From assembly GCF_017356245.1 (NCBI RefSeq), contig NZ_JAFMZZ010000004.1:94741-158740 (forward strand): DNA of 64,000 nucleotides, read 5' to 3'. The position numbers and the translations under genes were made by a program. Position 1 is the stretch's first letter; every line of letters begins with the position of its first letter. The notes below the pieces were generated by a model, which did no database searches, was not told where the DNA came from, and saw only the letters and a program-made list of their open reading frames with translations. Source of the stretch: Bordetella petrii (lineage in GTDB: Bacteria; Pseudomonadota; Gammaproteobacteria; Burkholderiales; Burkholderiaceae_B). Below are positions 41,731-52,310 of this stretch, in pieces.

Positions 41731-44700
41731 TCAGTTGCCGAAGAAGGTGCGGTAAACCAGCGCGATGCCGCTGATGGTGCCGGCCTTCAGGTCCAGCGAC
41801 AGCCCGCGCGCCAGCCGGTAGCTGGCCCGGCCCACGGTTTCCGAGCCGGCCATGGCCTGCTCGACGCTGAGCGTGATGCCGTTGGCGAAGTGCTTGCTGG
41901 CCACGACGAACTGGGTGGCCAGGTTGCTGTTGCTGTCCAGGTTGATCTGGCTGGCCACCGTGCGGTCGGGCAGCAGGCTGCCCGTGCTGCCGATGGTGCC
42001 CGAGCGGATGCTGAGCTCGTCCAGCCCCATCTGCCGGTAGAACGGCTGCCCGCCGCCCAGCAGCGCGGTGCCCACCGACAGCAGCAGGGCCGCGTCGCTG
42101 CCGCCTTCGTCGGGGCCGCGGCCCAGGATCAGCCACGACAGCTTCTCGACATCGCTGACCTCGGGGTACGACACCAGGTCGATGCGCGGGCGCTGCGCCG
42201 TGCCGCTGACCCGCACGCCGGCCTCGACCTGTTCGCCGGTGCGCAGGGCCTCGATATCGAGCAGGGGGTTGTCCAGCCGCCCCTGGAAGGTCAGGGTGCC
42301 GCGCCGCAGCCGCAGCTTTTGCCCGTAGGCCTCGATGCCCCCGCCGCGGGTGTGCAGCGCGCCGATGCCGGTCAGGCGGCCGTCGGCCATGCGGATCTGT
42401 ATGGAGCCCAGCAGGCCGGCGTCCAGCCCCATGCCGGTAATGTAGAAGCGCGGCCCCATGTCGAACTTCAGGTCCATGGACATCTGCAGCGGCGACGCAC
42501 GGACCTGTTCGTCTTCGCCCGCGCGGATCACCCGCACGTCGTCGTCCAGGCTGGGCACGCCCTGCAGGATCTCGAGGCTGAACCAGCCCGCGTCGGCCTT
42601 CAGGTCGCCGGAAATCGAAATGCGCGGCAACTGGGCATCGATATCGACCGTGCCCGACACCATGGCATAGCGGTCGGAGCGCTGCAGCGCGGGAAACCGG
42701 TGCAGCTTCAGGTGCACCGCCCCCTGCGCCTGCAGCAGGTCCCATTGGCCGGTGGCCTCGATGTAGCCGTCCTTGGCGTCGGGGTTGCTGGTTACCCATT
42801 CGCGCGTGCGCCATTCGTCGGGCATGACGCGCAGCGATGCCGGGAACCGCAGCGAATCCAGAATCAGCCGCGTGTCCTGCAGGTGCGCCGCCAGGGTGCC
42901 GTCGATGAGCCGCACGCCGTCGTCGATGCGCACCACGCGCAGCGACTGGCCGCGGATGGTGCCCGAGGTAGTCCATTTTCCGCCGGGCGTGCCTTGCGCC
43001 ACCACGTTGGCCTGCAGCTTGCCGCGCACCTCCATGGTGTCGCCCAGGAACAGGTCGATCCACGCCAGGTCGGCAATATCGGCATCCAGGCGGACCTGTA
43101 CGGGGCGGGCCGTGTCCAGCGCCAGCGCGCCGCCGGGCCGCGCCACCAGCACGGCCGCCGCCGAGCCGGACAGCACGCCCATTTTCTGGGTGCGCACGTC
43201 GAGCGTGGCATTCACGCTGCTGGTATGGGCGCCGGTGGGCTTGGCCGCCAGGTCGAGCACCAGGCTGGTCAGGCCCAGCGGAATGGGCGGATCGCCCGGA
43301 ATGCGCAGGTCGCCGTCGCGGCGCGCCACGCGGGCCCGGCCCGACAGCGCACCGGCGAATTTAAGGTCCCATGAGACGTCGAGGGCGATGCGGCGCTGCC
43401 CGTCGGGCACCTGCGCGTTGACGCGCTGGCGGCCCTGCCCTGCGCGCGCCGCCGCCTGCGGATCGGTGGCGCGCATGATCTGGCGCAGCATCGAGCGGGT
43501 GATGACCAGGTTGTCGGCGCGCCCCGCGGTTTCCCAGCGGCCCGGCCCGCCGCGCGAGCCCTGGTGGTCGATCAGCACGCGCTGTTTGTCGGGCAGGGTG
43601 ACGGCCAGCTGGGTGGCGCCCACCTGCCATTGCCAGCGCGGCGCGGCCGCGTCGGGCACGAACGACAGCGCCAGCGGCTGCAGGGCGGCGCTGAAATTCA
43701 TCGAGCCGGCCGTCAGCCGTTCGATCCGGCCGCGCCAGCCGGGCAGCCCGCCCTCGGCTTCATTGTTCTGGCCGGAGCCCCAGCCGCCGGCAAAGGCGAT
43801 CTCGGCCTGCATGGGCGCGCGGCCCAGCGTATCGGCGCGTGCGCCGGCCGGGGTGTAGCGCGCGCTGAACTGGCCGCGATGCTGTTCCAGGCGCCCTTCC
43901 AGCTTGCCCCGCAAGGTGGCGCCGCCGGGCAGGCCGGGCCAGAAGGCATCCAGCCGCGGCGTGTTGGCGTCCAGGGTCAGCGCGCCGTCGCCCTGGCTGA
44001 GCTGGCCCTGCGCGCGCACGCGGTTGGGGCCCAGGGTCAGGTTGAGCTGCAGGTCGCGCAATTGGTAGCCCGCCAGGGGGTCGGCGGCCGGCGCGGCGGC
44101 ATCGGCAGCCCCTGGCTGGGCCGCAGCCGGCGGCAGGGCATCCAGCCGGCCGGCCAGCGTGCCCGCCAGCGCCTGGCGGTTCCAGCGGCTGCCTTTGGCG
44201 ATGTCGGCTTGCACGTAAGCCTGCCGCAGTTCGTACGCGCCGGCCACCTGCGCGTCCACGGCCACGCGCGCGCTCAGCACGGCCGGCGGGATCGCGTCGC
44301 CCACCAGGCGCCCCAGGTCCAGCCGCTGGGCGTCCAGCGTGGCCACCACCCGGTCGACCCCGGCGCTGGCGGGCTGCGGCTGGCGATCCAGCGTGACAAC
44401 CAGGCCGGAGTTGTCGGCCAGGCGCAGATTCAGGTTGGCGGTGCGGACCGGAAAAGGCTGCCGGAAAGCCAGGCCGGCCTGCGCCAGCAGCGTCAGCGCG
44501 CCGTCGGCCGTGGCGCCGTCCAGGCGCACGTCGAGCTGCTCCAGCGAGCCTTCCGCGTCGACGCGCAGCGTGGCGGCGCACCCGGCGCCGCCACGCTGCG
44601 CGGTATCCGGCTGCGCGGCACGCGGTTTCGTGCCGGCTGCTTCCGGGCCGTCCAGCATGCGGCTGGCGCACAACGGCGAATCCGCCCCCACGCCATGGGC

Positions 44701-45336
44701 GTCGATATCCACATGGGCCAGCATGGGCCAGGGACGGGCCATCTGCAGCAAGTCGAACTGCCCCCGCAGCGCGGCAACCGCCTGGGCGTGTTCCAGGCGC
44801 AGGCTGGCCAGGCGCAGGCGGGCGCCCCGAGCATCCGCCTGGCCGCTGAGCGCCAGGTTACCGACCGCCACCGGCAGCGCGGCGCCGTCGATGGTGAGAT
44901 CCAGCGCGCCCAGGGCCAGGCGGTCCAGCGCCACGTCGACCGGCAGCGCCGGAATCGCCAGCGGCTCGTCGGACGGCGGTGCATCGGCGGATGTGGCCAG
45001 GGCCACCCGCACGCTGTCGGCCGACAGTTCACGCACATGCAGCAGGCGCTGCCCCAGCTCGCGCCACTGCACGTCCAGGCGCAGGCCGGCAATATCGACA
45101 TCGGCGCCCGGCAGGGCCAGTTGCAGCCGCCCCACCCGCAGCCCGCCCAGCACGCTGCCGCGCACCTGCTCGGCGCGGCCGTCGAACTGCTGCGCCACCA
45201 CGCCCAGCAGCATGCGCGTGCCCGGCTGGGTGCCGGTCAGCCACAAGGCGAACGCGCACAGCAGCACCACCAGCATGATGGGCAGGGGCAGCCACCAGAC
45301 CAGCAGGTGGCGCAGCAGGGCGCGCAGGCGGTTCAA
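41731..45336 (-). CDS. tamB: TamB, translocation and assembly module subunit
   Basis: 1201-residue envelope protein with one N-terminal membrane helix (about residues 13-33) and a very long beta-rich periplasmic body ending in the DUF490 domain, with the usual terminal phenylalanine region (YRTFFGN). TamB spans from the inner membrane to TamA and helps outer-membrane assembly and lipid transport. ATG 45336 overlaps the tamA stop by four bases. Confidence 0.92.
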   Translation of the reverse strand: MNRLRALLRHLLVWWLPLPIMLVVLLCAFALWLTGTQPGTRMLLGVVAQQFDGRAEQVRGSVLGGLRVGRLQLALPGADVDIAGLRLDVQWRELGQRLLHVRELSADSVRVALATSADAPPSDEPLAIPALPVDVALDRLALGALDLTIDGAALPVAVGNLALSGQADARGARLRLASLRLEHAQAVAALRGQFDLLQMARPWPMLAHVDIDAHGVGADSPLCASRMLDGPEAAGTKPRAAQPDTAQRGGAGCAATLRVDAEGSLEQLDVRLDGATADGALTLLAQAGLAFRQPFPVRTANLNLRLADNSGLVVTLDRQPQPASAGVDRVVATLDAQRLDLGRLVGDAIPPAVLSARVAVDAQVAGAYELRQAYVQADIAKGSRWNRQALAGTLAGRLDALPPAAAQPGAADAAAPAADPLAGYQLRDLQLNLTLGPNRVRAQGQLSQGDGALTLDANTPRLDAFWPGLPGGATLRGKLEGRLEQHRGQFSARYTPAGARADTLGRAPMQAEIAFAGGWGSGQNNEAEGGLPGWRGRIERLTAGSMNFSAALQPLALSFVPDAAAPRWQWQVGATQLAVTLPDKQRVLIDHQGSRGGPGRWETAGRADNLVITRSMLRQIMRATDPQAAARAGQGRQRVNAQVPDGQRRIALDVSWDLKFAGALSGRARVARRDGDLRIPGDPPIPLGLTSLVLDLAAKPTGAHTSSVNATLDVRTQKMGVLSGSAAAVLVARPGGALALDTARPVQVRLDADIADLAWIDLFLGDTMEVRGKLQANVVAQGTPGGKWTTSGTIRGQSLRVVRIDDGVRLIDGTLAAHLQDTRLILDSLRFPASLRVMPDEWRTREWVTSNPDAKDGYIEATGQWDLLQAQGAVHLKLHRFPALQRSDRYAMVSGTVDIDAQLPRISISGDLKADAGWFSLEILQGVPSLDDDVRVIRAGEDEQVRASPLQMSMDLKFDMGPRFYITGMGLDAGLLGSIQIRMADGRLTGIGALHTRGGGIEAYGQKLRLRRGTLTFQGRLDNPLLDIEALRTGEQVEAGVRVSGTAQRPRIDLVSYPEVSDVEKLSWLILGRGPDEGGSDAALLLSVGTALLGGGQPFYRQMGLDELSIRSGTIGSTGSLLPDRTVASQINLDSNSNLATQFVVASKHFANGITLSVEQAMAGSETVGRASYRLARGLSLDLKAGTISGIALVYRTFFGN

Positions 45337-47258
45337 AAGGCGATCCCCAGCGAGAAGTGCAGGCGCAGGTCGCGCTCGCGCTGGCCATACGCCAGGTCGA
45401 GGAACAGGGGGCCGGCCGGCGTGCGCAGGCGCGCGCCCACGCCGTAGCCGACGTGCATCTGCATTTCGCCGAACGATTCGGCCGCGTCGCCGGCGTCCAC
45501 GAACACGGCCATGCCCCAGCGCTCGTCGAAATAATGGTCGTACTCGATGCTGGCCACCGCCAGCGTGGGCGCGCCCACCACGGCGTCGTCCTTGTCCACG
45601 CCGATGCTCTGGTAGCGATAGCCGCGGATGGAGCGCGCCCCGCCCGTGCGGAAGCCGAAGTCATCCGGCACGCGGGTTTTCGAGTCGGACCACACGCGGC
45701 CGACTTCGCCGCGCACCGTCAGCACGTCGCGCTGGCCCACCGGCCACCAGTGCTGGCCGCGCAGGCGCGCGCGGAAGAACGGCTGCCCGCTGTTGAGCAC
45801 CACCCCCACCCCGCCGCCCACGGCGATCAGGTTGCCTTCGCGCGGATCGTATTTGTTGTCGACGTCGCGGCGCAGCCATTCGGAGGTAAGCGTTGCGCTG
45901 GGCAGGTCGTATTCGTCGCCGCCGTCGATCTTGACGTGGTCGTGCGCCAGCAGCACGCCCCAGCGGTTTTCGTATTCGACCCGGCTGTCGCCCGCGCCCT
46001 TGCGTTCGCGCAGCCGCGTGGCGCCCAGGGCGAAGCGCCGCACATCCAGGCCCTGGATGTCGGTGTGGTCGGCCAGCAGCCCGAAGGAATCCCGCTGGCC
46101 TTTTTCGTCGGGCGGCAGATGGAAATCGAGATAGGCGCGCTGGCGCAGGCGGTCGACCCCGATGCCGCTTTCCAGCGTGACGGGCTGGCCGAACACCACG
46201 TTCTGCCGGTAGGTGATTTCGGCCCGCACGCCGGCATCGCTGTCGACGCCCAGCGAGGTGGCCAGCCGCTTCGGCGGCGCCTCGACCACGCGTACGTCCA
46301 CCGGCAAAGTGACAACGCCGTCGGAATCGACCGCGCCGGCCGGCCGCGCGGCACCGGGCCCGCCGGCCACCTGCGGATCGCCCTGCGGCGTGGCGGCGGC
46401 CAGACCCGACGAGCCGGGCGCCCGGGCGCGCCCGGACGGCGGCGGGGCCGGCGGCGGCGCATCCGGCGAGCCAGCCTGGCCGGCCCCGGAGGCCGAGGTG
46501 TCCAGCGTTACGAACGCGCCGCGGAAGAACGCGGTGGACTGCAGGTCTTGCTGCCAGCCATCGAGCTTGTCCTGGCGGTAGGGGTCGCCCGGCGTATAGC
46601 GCACATACCGCTGCACCAGCGAGTCGGGCACGCGCCGCAGGCCCTGCGTGTTGAGCGGGCCCATGCGCACCAGCGGGCCGCTGTCGATGGTGATGGACAG
46701 GTGCACTTCGGCGGTGTCGGCATGCACGGCCGCGTCGGACGCCGTCATGTGCGCCAGCATGAAGTCGCGCGAGGCCACCGCATCCAGCAAAGTGGCCTTG
46801 GCCCTGTTCCATTCACTATTGATGAACGGCTGGCCCGCCGGCAGCGACCAGTTCTTGCGCAGCTCGGCCACCCGTTCGGCATACTCAGGGCGCGTGACGC
46901 GGCCTGTGAAATTCAGGTCGACCGACGCCACGTGGGCGCGCTTGCCGGGCTGGATGGAGATGTCCCAGGTTTCACCGCCCACGTCGGTGCCGGTTTCCAG
47001 CGTGACCACCGGCGTGAAATAGCCCTGCGTGGCCAGCGCGGCCAGCGTGGCGTCGCGCGCGCGGCGGCGCAGGCGGTTGATTTCGCCGCCGTCCTGGTCT
47101 TCGGCCAGCCGCGTGATGGCGCCGACCGCCTCGGTGATGGACTGCAGCGCGGCGGGAGGCACGCCGCCCGGATCGATGACGACCTCGGGAGCCTTCGCAT
47201 AGGCGCCGGCCGCCGCGCCCCACAGGGCGGACAGCAACAGGGCGGCCCCGACCCGCAT
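45333..47258 (-). CDS. tamA: TamA, Omp85-family outer membrane protein
   Basis: 641-residue outer-membrane protein: signal peptide (about 1-20), POTRA domains, then a 16-strand Omp85 barrel with the conserved GGARSIRGYRYQSIG and the closing aromatic FSLGIAF. About 60 residues from roughly 253 onward are a proline-, alanine- and glycine-rich insertion in the last POTRA, not usual for TamA. Works with TamB. It begins three bases after the apbC stop. Confidence 0.9.
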   Translation of the reverse strand: MRVGAALLLSALWGAAAGAYAKAPEVVIDPGGVPPAALQSITEAVGAITRLAEDQDGGEINRLRRRARDATLAALATQGYFTPVVTLETGTDVGGETWDISIQPGKRAHVASVDLNFTGRVTRPEYAERVAELRKNWSLPAGQPFINSEWNRAKATLLDAVASRDFMLAHMTASDAAVHADTAEVHLSITIDSGPLVRMGPLNTQGLRRVPDSLVQRYVRYTPGDPYRQDKLDGWQQDLQSTAFFRGAFVTLDTSASGAGQAGSPDAPPPAPPPSGRARAPGSSGLAAATPQGDPQVAGGPGAARPAGAVDSDGVVTLPVDVRVVEAPPKRLATSLGVDSDAGVRAEITYRQNVVFGQPVTLESGIGVDRLRQRAYLDFHLPPDEKGQRDSFGLLADHTDIQGLDVRRFALGATRLRERKGAGDSRVEYENRWGVLLAHDHVKIDGGDEYDLPSATLTSEWLRRDVDNKYDPREGNLIAVGGGVGVVLNSGQPFFRARLRGQHWWPVGQRDVLTVRGEVGRVWSDSKTRVPDDFGFRTGGARSIRGYRYQSIGVDKDDAVVGAPTLAVASIEYDHYFDERWGMAVFVDAGDAAESFGEMQMHVGYGVGARLRTPAGPLFLDLAYGQRERDLRLHFSLGIAF

Positions 47259-47261
47259 GCT

Positions 47262-48353
47262 TCAGGTCGTCGGCGGCTGGACGACAACCGGCGGCAGCCG
47301 GCCGGCCATGTCGCGCGGCAGCGCCGCCACCCCGGCGGCCAGCTTGCGGGCGATGTCGCGGTAGCGCCGCGCCGCCTCGCCATCGGGGTCGGCCACGACG
47401 CTGGGCCGCCCGGCGTCGGTTTGCGCGCGGATATCCATGGCCAGCGGCAGGCTGCCCAGCCACGGCGCCTGGTACTGTTCAGCCATGCGCTGCCCGCCGC
47501 CCTCGCCGAAAATATGCTCGGCATGGCCGCACTGGCTGCAGATATGCACGGCCATGTTCTCGACGATGCCCAGGATGGGCACGTCGACTTTCTGGAACAT
47601 GCGCAGCCCCTTGCGCGCGTCTTGCAGCGCCAGGTCCTGCGGGGTGGTGACAATGACGGCGCCCACCACCGGCACCTTCTGGGCCAGCGTCAGCGCCAGG
47701 TCGCCGGTGCCCGGCGGCATGTCGATGATCAGGTAATCGAGGTCGCGCCAGTTGGTCTGGCGCAGCATCTGTTCGAAAGCCTGCGTCACCATGGGGCCGC
47801 GCCAGATGGCCGGCGCGTCGGCGTCGATGAGAAAACCGATGGAATTGGCCTGCAGGCCGTGCCCTTCCAGGGGCTCCATGGTTTTGTTGTCGTGGCTGGC
47901 CGGGCGGCCCGAGATGCCCAGCATGGTGGGCACGCTGGGGCCGTAGATGTCGGCGTCCAGGATGCCTGCCCGCGCGCCTTCGGCGGACAGCGCCAGGGCC
48001 AGGTTGACCGCCGTGGTGCTCTTGCCCACCCCGCCCTTGCCCGAGGCGACCGCAATGATGTTGCGCACCGTGGGCAGCGGCTTCAGGCCGCGCTGCACCG
48101 CGTGCGTGCCCACCGACCATTTCACGGCGACAGTGGCGTCGGGCGCCCCCGCGGCGGCCAGGGCCTGCCGGGCGGCGTCTTCGAGCGGCCCGGCCGTGCA
48201 GCCGGCCGGATAGCCCAGGGTCGCGGTAACGGCTACCGTGGCGCCGCCCAGGGTGATGTCACTGTCTTTTACAAATGAGGCCAGTTCCCGGCCTGAAAAT
48301 GGTTCTGTTACGGCCCGCAATGCCGCACGGACTTGCGCTGTCGTTATACTCAT
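47262..48353 (-). CDS. apbC: ApbC/Mrp-type iron-sulfur carrier ATPase
   Basis: 363-residue P-loop protein: an N-terminal MIP18-like domain of about 90 residues, then the deviant Walker A GKGGVGKST (residues 105-113) and the CSQC pair that binds a bridging [4Fe-4S] cluster (HICSQCGHAEHIFG). It carries iron-sulfur clusters to apoproteins. On the same strand as tamA and tamB. Confidence 0.93.
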   Translation of the reverse strand: MSITTAQVRAALRAVTEPFSGRELASFVKDSDITLGGATVAVTATLGYPAGCTAGPLEDAARQALAAAGAPDATVAVKWSVGTHAVQRGLKPLPTVRNIIAVASGKGGVGKSTTAVNLALALSAEGARAGILDADIYGPSVPTMLGISGRPASHDNKTMEPLEGHGLQANSIGFLIDADAPAIWRGPMVTQAFEQMLRQTNWRDLDYLIIDMPPGTGDLALTLAQKVPVVGAVIVTTPQDLALQDARKGLRMFQKVDVPILGIVENMAVHICSQCGHAEHIFGEGGGQRMAEQYQAPWLGSLPLAMDIRAQTDAGRPSVVADPDGEAARRYRDIARKLAAGVAALPRDMAGRLPPVVVQPPTT

Positions 48354-48448
48354 TACTCTGATTCCATAGGCAGGACGGCTTTGCGCCGGCCGCTACCCCC
48401 AAGGATAGCGGATACGCGGGAACCTTTCGTCCTGTTTTGCATCCGACC

Positions 48449-48736
48449 ATGATGATCGACACTTTCTCCCGATTTCTCCGCGCCGTGGCGTTCGCCGTGC
48501 TGGCCCTGTTCGGCATGGCCATGGCCCTGGTGTTCATGATCTCGACCGCCATCGCGGTCGGCATCCTGTACGTCGTGGCCAAGGTCCGCGGCAAGCCGTT
48601 CGGCGTGCGCGCCTACTGGAGCCAGCGCCAGGGCGCGCGTCCGGGCGCGTTCCGCCCCGGGGCGGCCGGCGGGGCCGCACCCTTTACGCCAGCGCGCGGC
48701 GACGTCATCGACGTCGAGGCCCGCGAAGTCCGCTAA
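48449..48736 (+). CDS. small membrane protein, unknown function
   Basis: 95-residue protein with one or two hydrophobic helices (residues 10-45) and a basic, glycine-alanine-rich tail ending in DVIDVEAREVR. ATG 48449 is the likely start. It lies between apbC, transcribed away from it, and metG. No family recognised. Confidence 0.7.
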   Translation: MMIDTFSRFLRAVAFAVLALFGMAMALVFMISTAIAVGILYVVAKVRGKPFGVRAYWSQRQGARPGAFRPGAAGGAAPFTPARGDVIDVEAREVR

Positions 48737-48756
48737 GCGGCGCGCCAGCCCCTTCC

Positions 48757-48799
48757 CGCCCCTGCCCCGGCCTGGTCCGGCGCAGGGGCGCATGCTTTT
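48757..48799 (+). terminator. probable terminator before metG
   Basis: CGCCCCTGC (48757-48765) and GCAGGGGCG (48782-48790) pair, followed by CATGCTTTT. The T-run is short, so termination may be partial. It separates the small membrane protein from metG. Confidence 0.5.
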
Positions 48800-48881
48800 G
48801 CGCCGCCGCCGGCGCATCCCCTGTATGCCGCGGGGCCGCTAAAATAGCCGGCTACCCCTTTCCTGAACCGTCCATCCCGAT

Positions 48882-50957
48882 ATGTCCCGCACCCTGTTCG
48901 TCACGACCGCGCTGCCCTACGCCAACGGATCCTTCCACATCGGCCACATCATGGAATACATCCAGGCCGACATCTGGGTCCGCTCGATGCGCATGGCGGG
49001 CCACACGGTGCATTTCGTGGGGGCCGATGACGCGCACGGCGCGCCCATCATGCTCAAGGCCGAAAAAGAAGGCATCTCGCCCCGGGAACTGGTGGCCCGC
49101 TACGCGGCCGAGCGCCCGCGCTACCTGGACGGCTTCCACATCCGCTTCGACCACTGGCATTCCACCGATTCGGCCGAAAATATCGCCCTGTCGCAAGACA
49201 TCTACCGCGCCCTGCAGGCCGCCGGCCTGATCGAAACGCGCGCCATCGAACAGTTCTACGATCCGGTCAAGGGCATGTTCCTGGCCGACCGCTACATCAA
49301 GGGCGAATGCCCCAAGTGTCACGCCAAAGACCAGTACGGCGATTCCTGCGAAGTCTGCGGCGCGGTCTATGCGCCCACCGACCTCATCAATCCGTACTCG
49401 GCCCTTACCGGCGCCACGCCGGTGCTGAAGTCGTCCGAGCACTTCTTCTTCAAGCTGTCCGATCCGCGCTGCGTCGAATTCCTGCAGCACTGGACCACCG
49501 GCGCCAACGCGGCCGGCAACAAGCACCTGCAGCCCGAAGTGCAGGCCAAGACGCGCGAATGGCTGGGCGGCGACGACGGCCAGGCCAAGCTGGGCGACTG
49601 GGACATCTCGCGCGATGCGCCCTACTTCGGCATTGAAATCCCCGATGCGCCGGGCAAGTATTTCTATGTGTGGCTCGACGCCCCGGTCGGCTACCTGGCT
49701 TCGCTGAAATCCTATTGCGCCAAGCAGGGCCTGGATTTCGACGCCCTGCTCGATCCGCAGGGCGGCACCGAGCAGGTGCACTTCATCGGCAAAGACATCA
49801 TCTATTTCCATGCCCTGTTCTGGCCGGCCATGCTGAAGTTCGCCGGCCGCAAGACGCCCGACGCGCTCAACGTGCACGGCTTCATCACGGTCAGCGGCGA
49901 AAAAATGTCCAAGAGCCGAGGCACCGGCATTTCGCCGCTGCGCTACCTGGACCTGGGCATGAACGCCGAATGGCTGCGCTACTACATCGCCGCCAAGCTG
50001 AATGCCCGGGTCGAAGACATCGACTTCAATCCCGACGATTTCGTGGCGCGCGTCAACAGCGACCTGGTCGGCAAGTACGTCAACATCGCCAGCCGCGCCG
50101 CCAATTTCATCACCAAGCATTTCGACGGCGCGCTGGCCTACGAAGGCGACACCGCGGCGCTGGCGGCCGAATTCGCCGCCCAGGCCGAATCGATCCGCGC
50201 CGCCTTCGAGGCGCGCGAATACAACCGCGCCATCCGCGAAATCATGGCCTACGCCGACGGCATCAACCAGGCCTTCGACACGGCCCAGCCGTGGGTGCTG
50301 GCCAAGGGCATCGGCACCGCCGACGCGGCGCAGAAGGCCCGGCTGCAAGACATCTGCTCGCGCTCGCTGGCCGGCTTCAAGGCCCTGTCGGTCATGCTGG
50401 CGCCGGTGCTGCCGGCGCTGTCCGACCGCGTGGCGCGCGAATTGTTCGGGGCCGGGCAATCCTTCACCTGGGCCGACGCGGCCGTGCTGCCGCAGCGCGT
50501 GGCGCCGTTCAAGCACCTGATGCAGCGGGTCGACCCCGCGCTGCTCGACCAGCTGTTCGAGCCGCCGGCCATGCCCGTGCCGGCCGCCCCGCTGCCGGGC
50601 GGCGAAGCCATGGCCGACACCATCACCATCGACGACTTCGCCAAGATCGACCTGCGCATCGCCAAAATCGTCGATTGCCGGCATGTCGAAGGCTCGACCA
50701 AGCTGCTGCAGCTGACGCTCGATGTGGGCGAAGGCCGGCACCGCAATGTGTTCTCGGGCATCAAGTCGGCCTACCGGCCCGAAGACCTGGTGGGCAAGCT
50801 CACCGTCATGGTGGCCAACCTGGCGCCGCGCAAGATGAAGTTCGGCGTGTCCGAAGGCATGGTGCTGGCGGCCAGCCACGCCGATGAAGGGGTCGATGCC
50901 GGCGTCTACGTGCTCGAGCCCTGGCCCGGCGCGCAGCCCGGCATGCGTGTGCGCTAG
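48882..50957 (+). CDS. metG: methionyl-tRNA synthetase
   Basis: 691-residue class I synthetase. HIGH is at residues 19-22 and KMSKS at 341-345. A zinc-binding knuckle (CPKC and CEVC around residues 144-163) lies in the connective peptide. The C-terminal EMAP-like tRNA-binding domain ([17 protein letters not shown] onward) is present, as in the dimeric E. coli type. Converges on trhO with three bases between stops. Confidence 0.97.
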   Translation: MSRTLFVTTALPYANGSFHIGHIMEYIQADIWVRSMRMAGHTVHFVGADDAHGAPIMLKAEKEGISPRELVARYAAERPRYLDGFHIRFDHWHSTDSAENIALSQDIYRALQAAGLIETRAIEQFYDPVKGMFLADRYIKGECPKCHAKDQYGDSCEVCGAVYAPTDLINPYSALTGATPVLKSSEHFFFKLSDPRCVEFLQHWTTGANAAGNKHLQPEVQAKTREWLGGDDGQAKLGDWDISRDAPYFGIEIPDAPGKYFYVWLDAPVGYLASLKSYCAKQGLDFDALLDPQGGTEQVHFIGKDIIYFHALFWPAMLKFAGRKTPDALNVHGFITVSGEKMSKSRGTGISPLRYLDLGMNAEWLRYYIAAKLNARVEDIDFNPDDFVARVNSDLVGKYVNIASRAANFITKHFDGALAYEGDTAALAAEFAAQAESIRAAFEAREYNRAIREIMAYADGINQAFDTAQPWVLAKGIGTADAAQKARLQDICSRSLAGFKALSVMLAPVLPALSDRVARELFGAGQSFTWADAAVLPQRVAPFKHLMQRVDPALLDQLFEPPAMPVPAAPLPGGEAMADTITIDDFAKIDLRIAKIVDCRHVEGSTKLLQLTLDVGEGRHRNVFSGIKSAYRPEDLVGKLTVMVANLAPRKMKFGVSEGMVLAASHADEGVDAGVYVLEPWPGAQPGMRVR

Positions 50958-50960
50958 GGC

Positions 50961-51716
50961 CTACAAAATGGCGGGCGCCGCGGCGCCCGCCGGCGCCAGC
51001 GCCGGATCGAGCGCAACGCGTTCGTCGAACACGAAGCAATGGCCATTGAAGCCCTTGCCGCCGGTTTCCTCGAAATACTTCAAGATGCCGCCTTCCAGCT
51101 GGTACACATGTTCGACGCCCGACTCGGCCATGTACAGCGCGGCTTTCTCGCAGCGGATGCCGCCCGTGCAGAAGCTGACCACCGTCTTGCCCCGCAGGCT
51201 GTCGCGATGCGCCCGCACCGCGGCGGGAAACTGCGTGAAGCGCTCGATGCGCCAGTCGACCGCGTCCTGGAAAGTGCCGGCATCGACCTCGAAAGCGTTG
51301 CGGGTATCCAGCATGACCACCGGCCGCCCGTGGTCGTCGGCGCCCTGCTCCAGCCAGCGCGCCAGCGTGGCCGGCGACACCGCCGGCGCGCGGCCGGCCT
51401 GAGGCTGGATGGCGGGATGATCCATGCGGATGATCTCGCGCTTGATCTTCACCCGCAGGCGGCGAAACGGCACGGCTTCCGACAGGCTAAACTTCACGTC
51501 CAGGTCGGCAAAGCGGCCGTCTGCGCGCAGCCAATGCAACAATGTATCAATGCTGCCCCGCGAGCCGGCCAGGAACAAATTGATGCCTTCTTCGGCCAAT
51601 AGCACAGTGCCTTTCAGGCCGGCGGCCTCGGCTTGCGCCAGGACACCGGCGCGCAGGGCCGGCAGGTTATCCAGGAAAACGAATTTATAAGCGGCAATAT
51701 TGACAACGGCGGGCAT
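50961..51716 (-). CDS. trhO: TrhO, tRNA U34 hydroxylase (rhodanese family)
   Basis: 251-residue protein of the YceA/TrhO family, which hydroxylates uridine 34 of certain tRNAs. An N-terminal acylphosphatase-like domain ([11 protein letters not shown] ... [11 protein letters not shown]) is followed by a rhodanese domain with C183 in [11 protein letters not shown]. The C-terminal end codes over a perfect 20-base palindrome (50971-50990). Confidence 0.92.
   Translation of the reverse strand: MPAVVNIAAYKFVFLDNLPALRAGVLAQAEAAGLKGTVLLAEEGINLFLAGSRGSIDTLLHWLRADGRFADLDVKFSLSEAVPFRRLRVKIKREIIRMDHPAIQPQAGRAPAVSPATLARWLEQGADDHGRPVVMLDTRNAFEVDAGTFQDAVDWRIERFTQFPAAVRAHRDSLRGKTVVSFCTGGIRCEKAALYMAESGVEHVYQLEGGILKYFEETGGKGFNGHCFVFDERVALDPALAPAGAAAPAIL
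50971..50990. repeat. perfect 20-base palindrome at the metG/trhO junction
   Basis: GCGGGCGCCG followed at once by its reverse complement, within the last codons of trhO and 14 bases after the metG stop. It could act as a two-way terminator hairpin, but there is no T-run on either side. Confidence 0.45.
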
Positions 51717-51782
51717 GGTTGGCGATATGGTGACCAGAACGCACTATTTGGTAAGCAAGTACTTGCAGGCGGACGCGCAAGA

Positions 51783-52310
51783 TCATTGAGGCGTAGGGGG
51801 GTCCTGGCGGCGCGTGAACTCCAGGACATCGCCATCGCGGACGTTGAACGTCAGATGACGCGGCGCGCCGCCGCTGTCCAGCGTGAAGGTCTGGATGCTG
51901 GCCAGGGCTTTCAGGTAGTCGCGTTCGAGCTGGCCGCGTTCCGGCGCCGGGCAGGCCATGCGGGTGCTGGCAGGCGCCGAAATTGACAGTTTCCCACCTT
52001 GCAGCTTGTAACCGCCCATATAGCGATTACAGCCCGAAAATCCGTTAACCCGGTATTGGTTGCCCTGGGCCAGGAAGGTCAGCTGTATGGGTTCTCCGTT
52101 GTCGCCGTGCGGGATGGCGCGCAGGGAACCATCGGGTGCCGTCCAGCGGGTCAGTTCCCAGTGGGTCTGGGCCAGCGAATCGGCACTGGTCGTGGCGTTT
52201 GCCGCGGCGGCCCCCTGGGCCTGGGCCCGGCCGGTGGTATTGGCGCAGCCGGCCGCCGCCAGCGCCAGAACGGCAAGCAGCAAGCCGCGGGCAAGCGTAG
52301 GAATCGGCAT
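51783..52310 (-). CDS. META-domain lipoprotein
   Basis: 175-residue protein with a lipoprotein signal (LALAAAGC, Cys22) followed by a META/HslJ-type domain: LAQTHWELTRW at the start, FSGCNRYMGGY, and RMACPAPERGQLERDYLKAL. Similar proteins are secreted or outer-membrane proteins linked to stress tolerance; the role is unknown. ATG 52310 is chosen because it places the lipobox correctly. Confidence 0.85.
   Translation of the reverse strand: MPIPTLARGLLLAVLALAAAGCANTTGRAQAQGAAAANATTSADSLAQTHWELTRWTAPDGSLRAIPHGDNGEPIQLTFLAQGNQYRVNGFSGCNRYMGGYKLQGGKLSISAPASTRMACPAPERGQLERDYLKALASIQTFTLDSGGAPRHLTFNVRDGDVLEFTRRQDPPTPQ

Noticed and set aside
45357..48278. A 973-codon plus-strand open frame
   Set aside because: It lies opposite tamA and apbC, both of which are intact and have clear motifs. 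The plus-strand protein has only biased composition.
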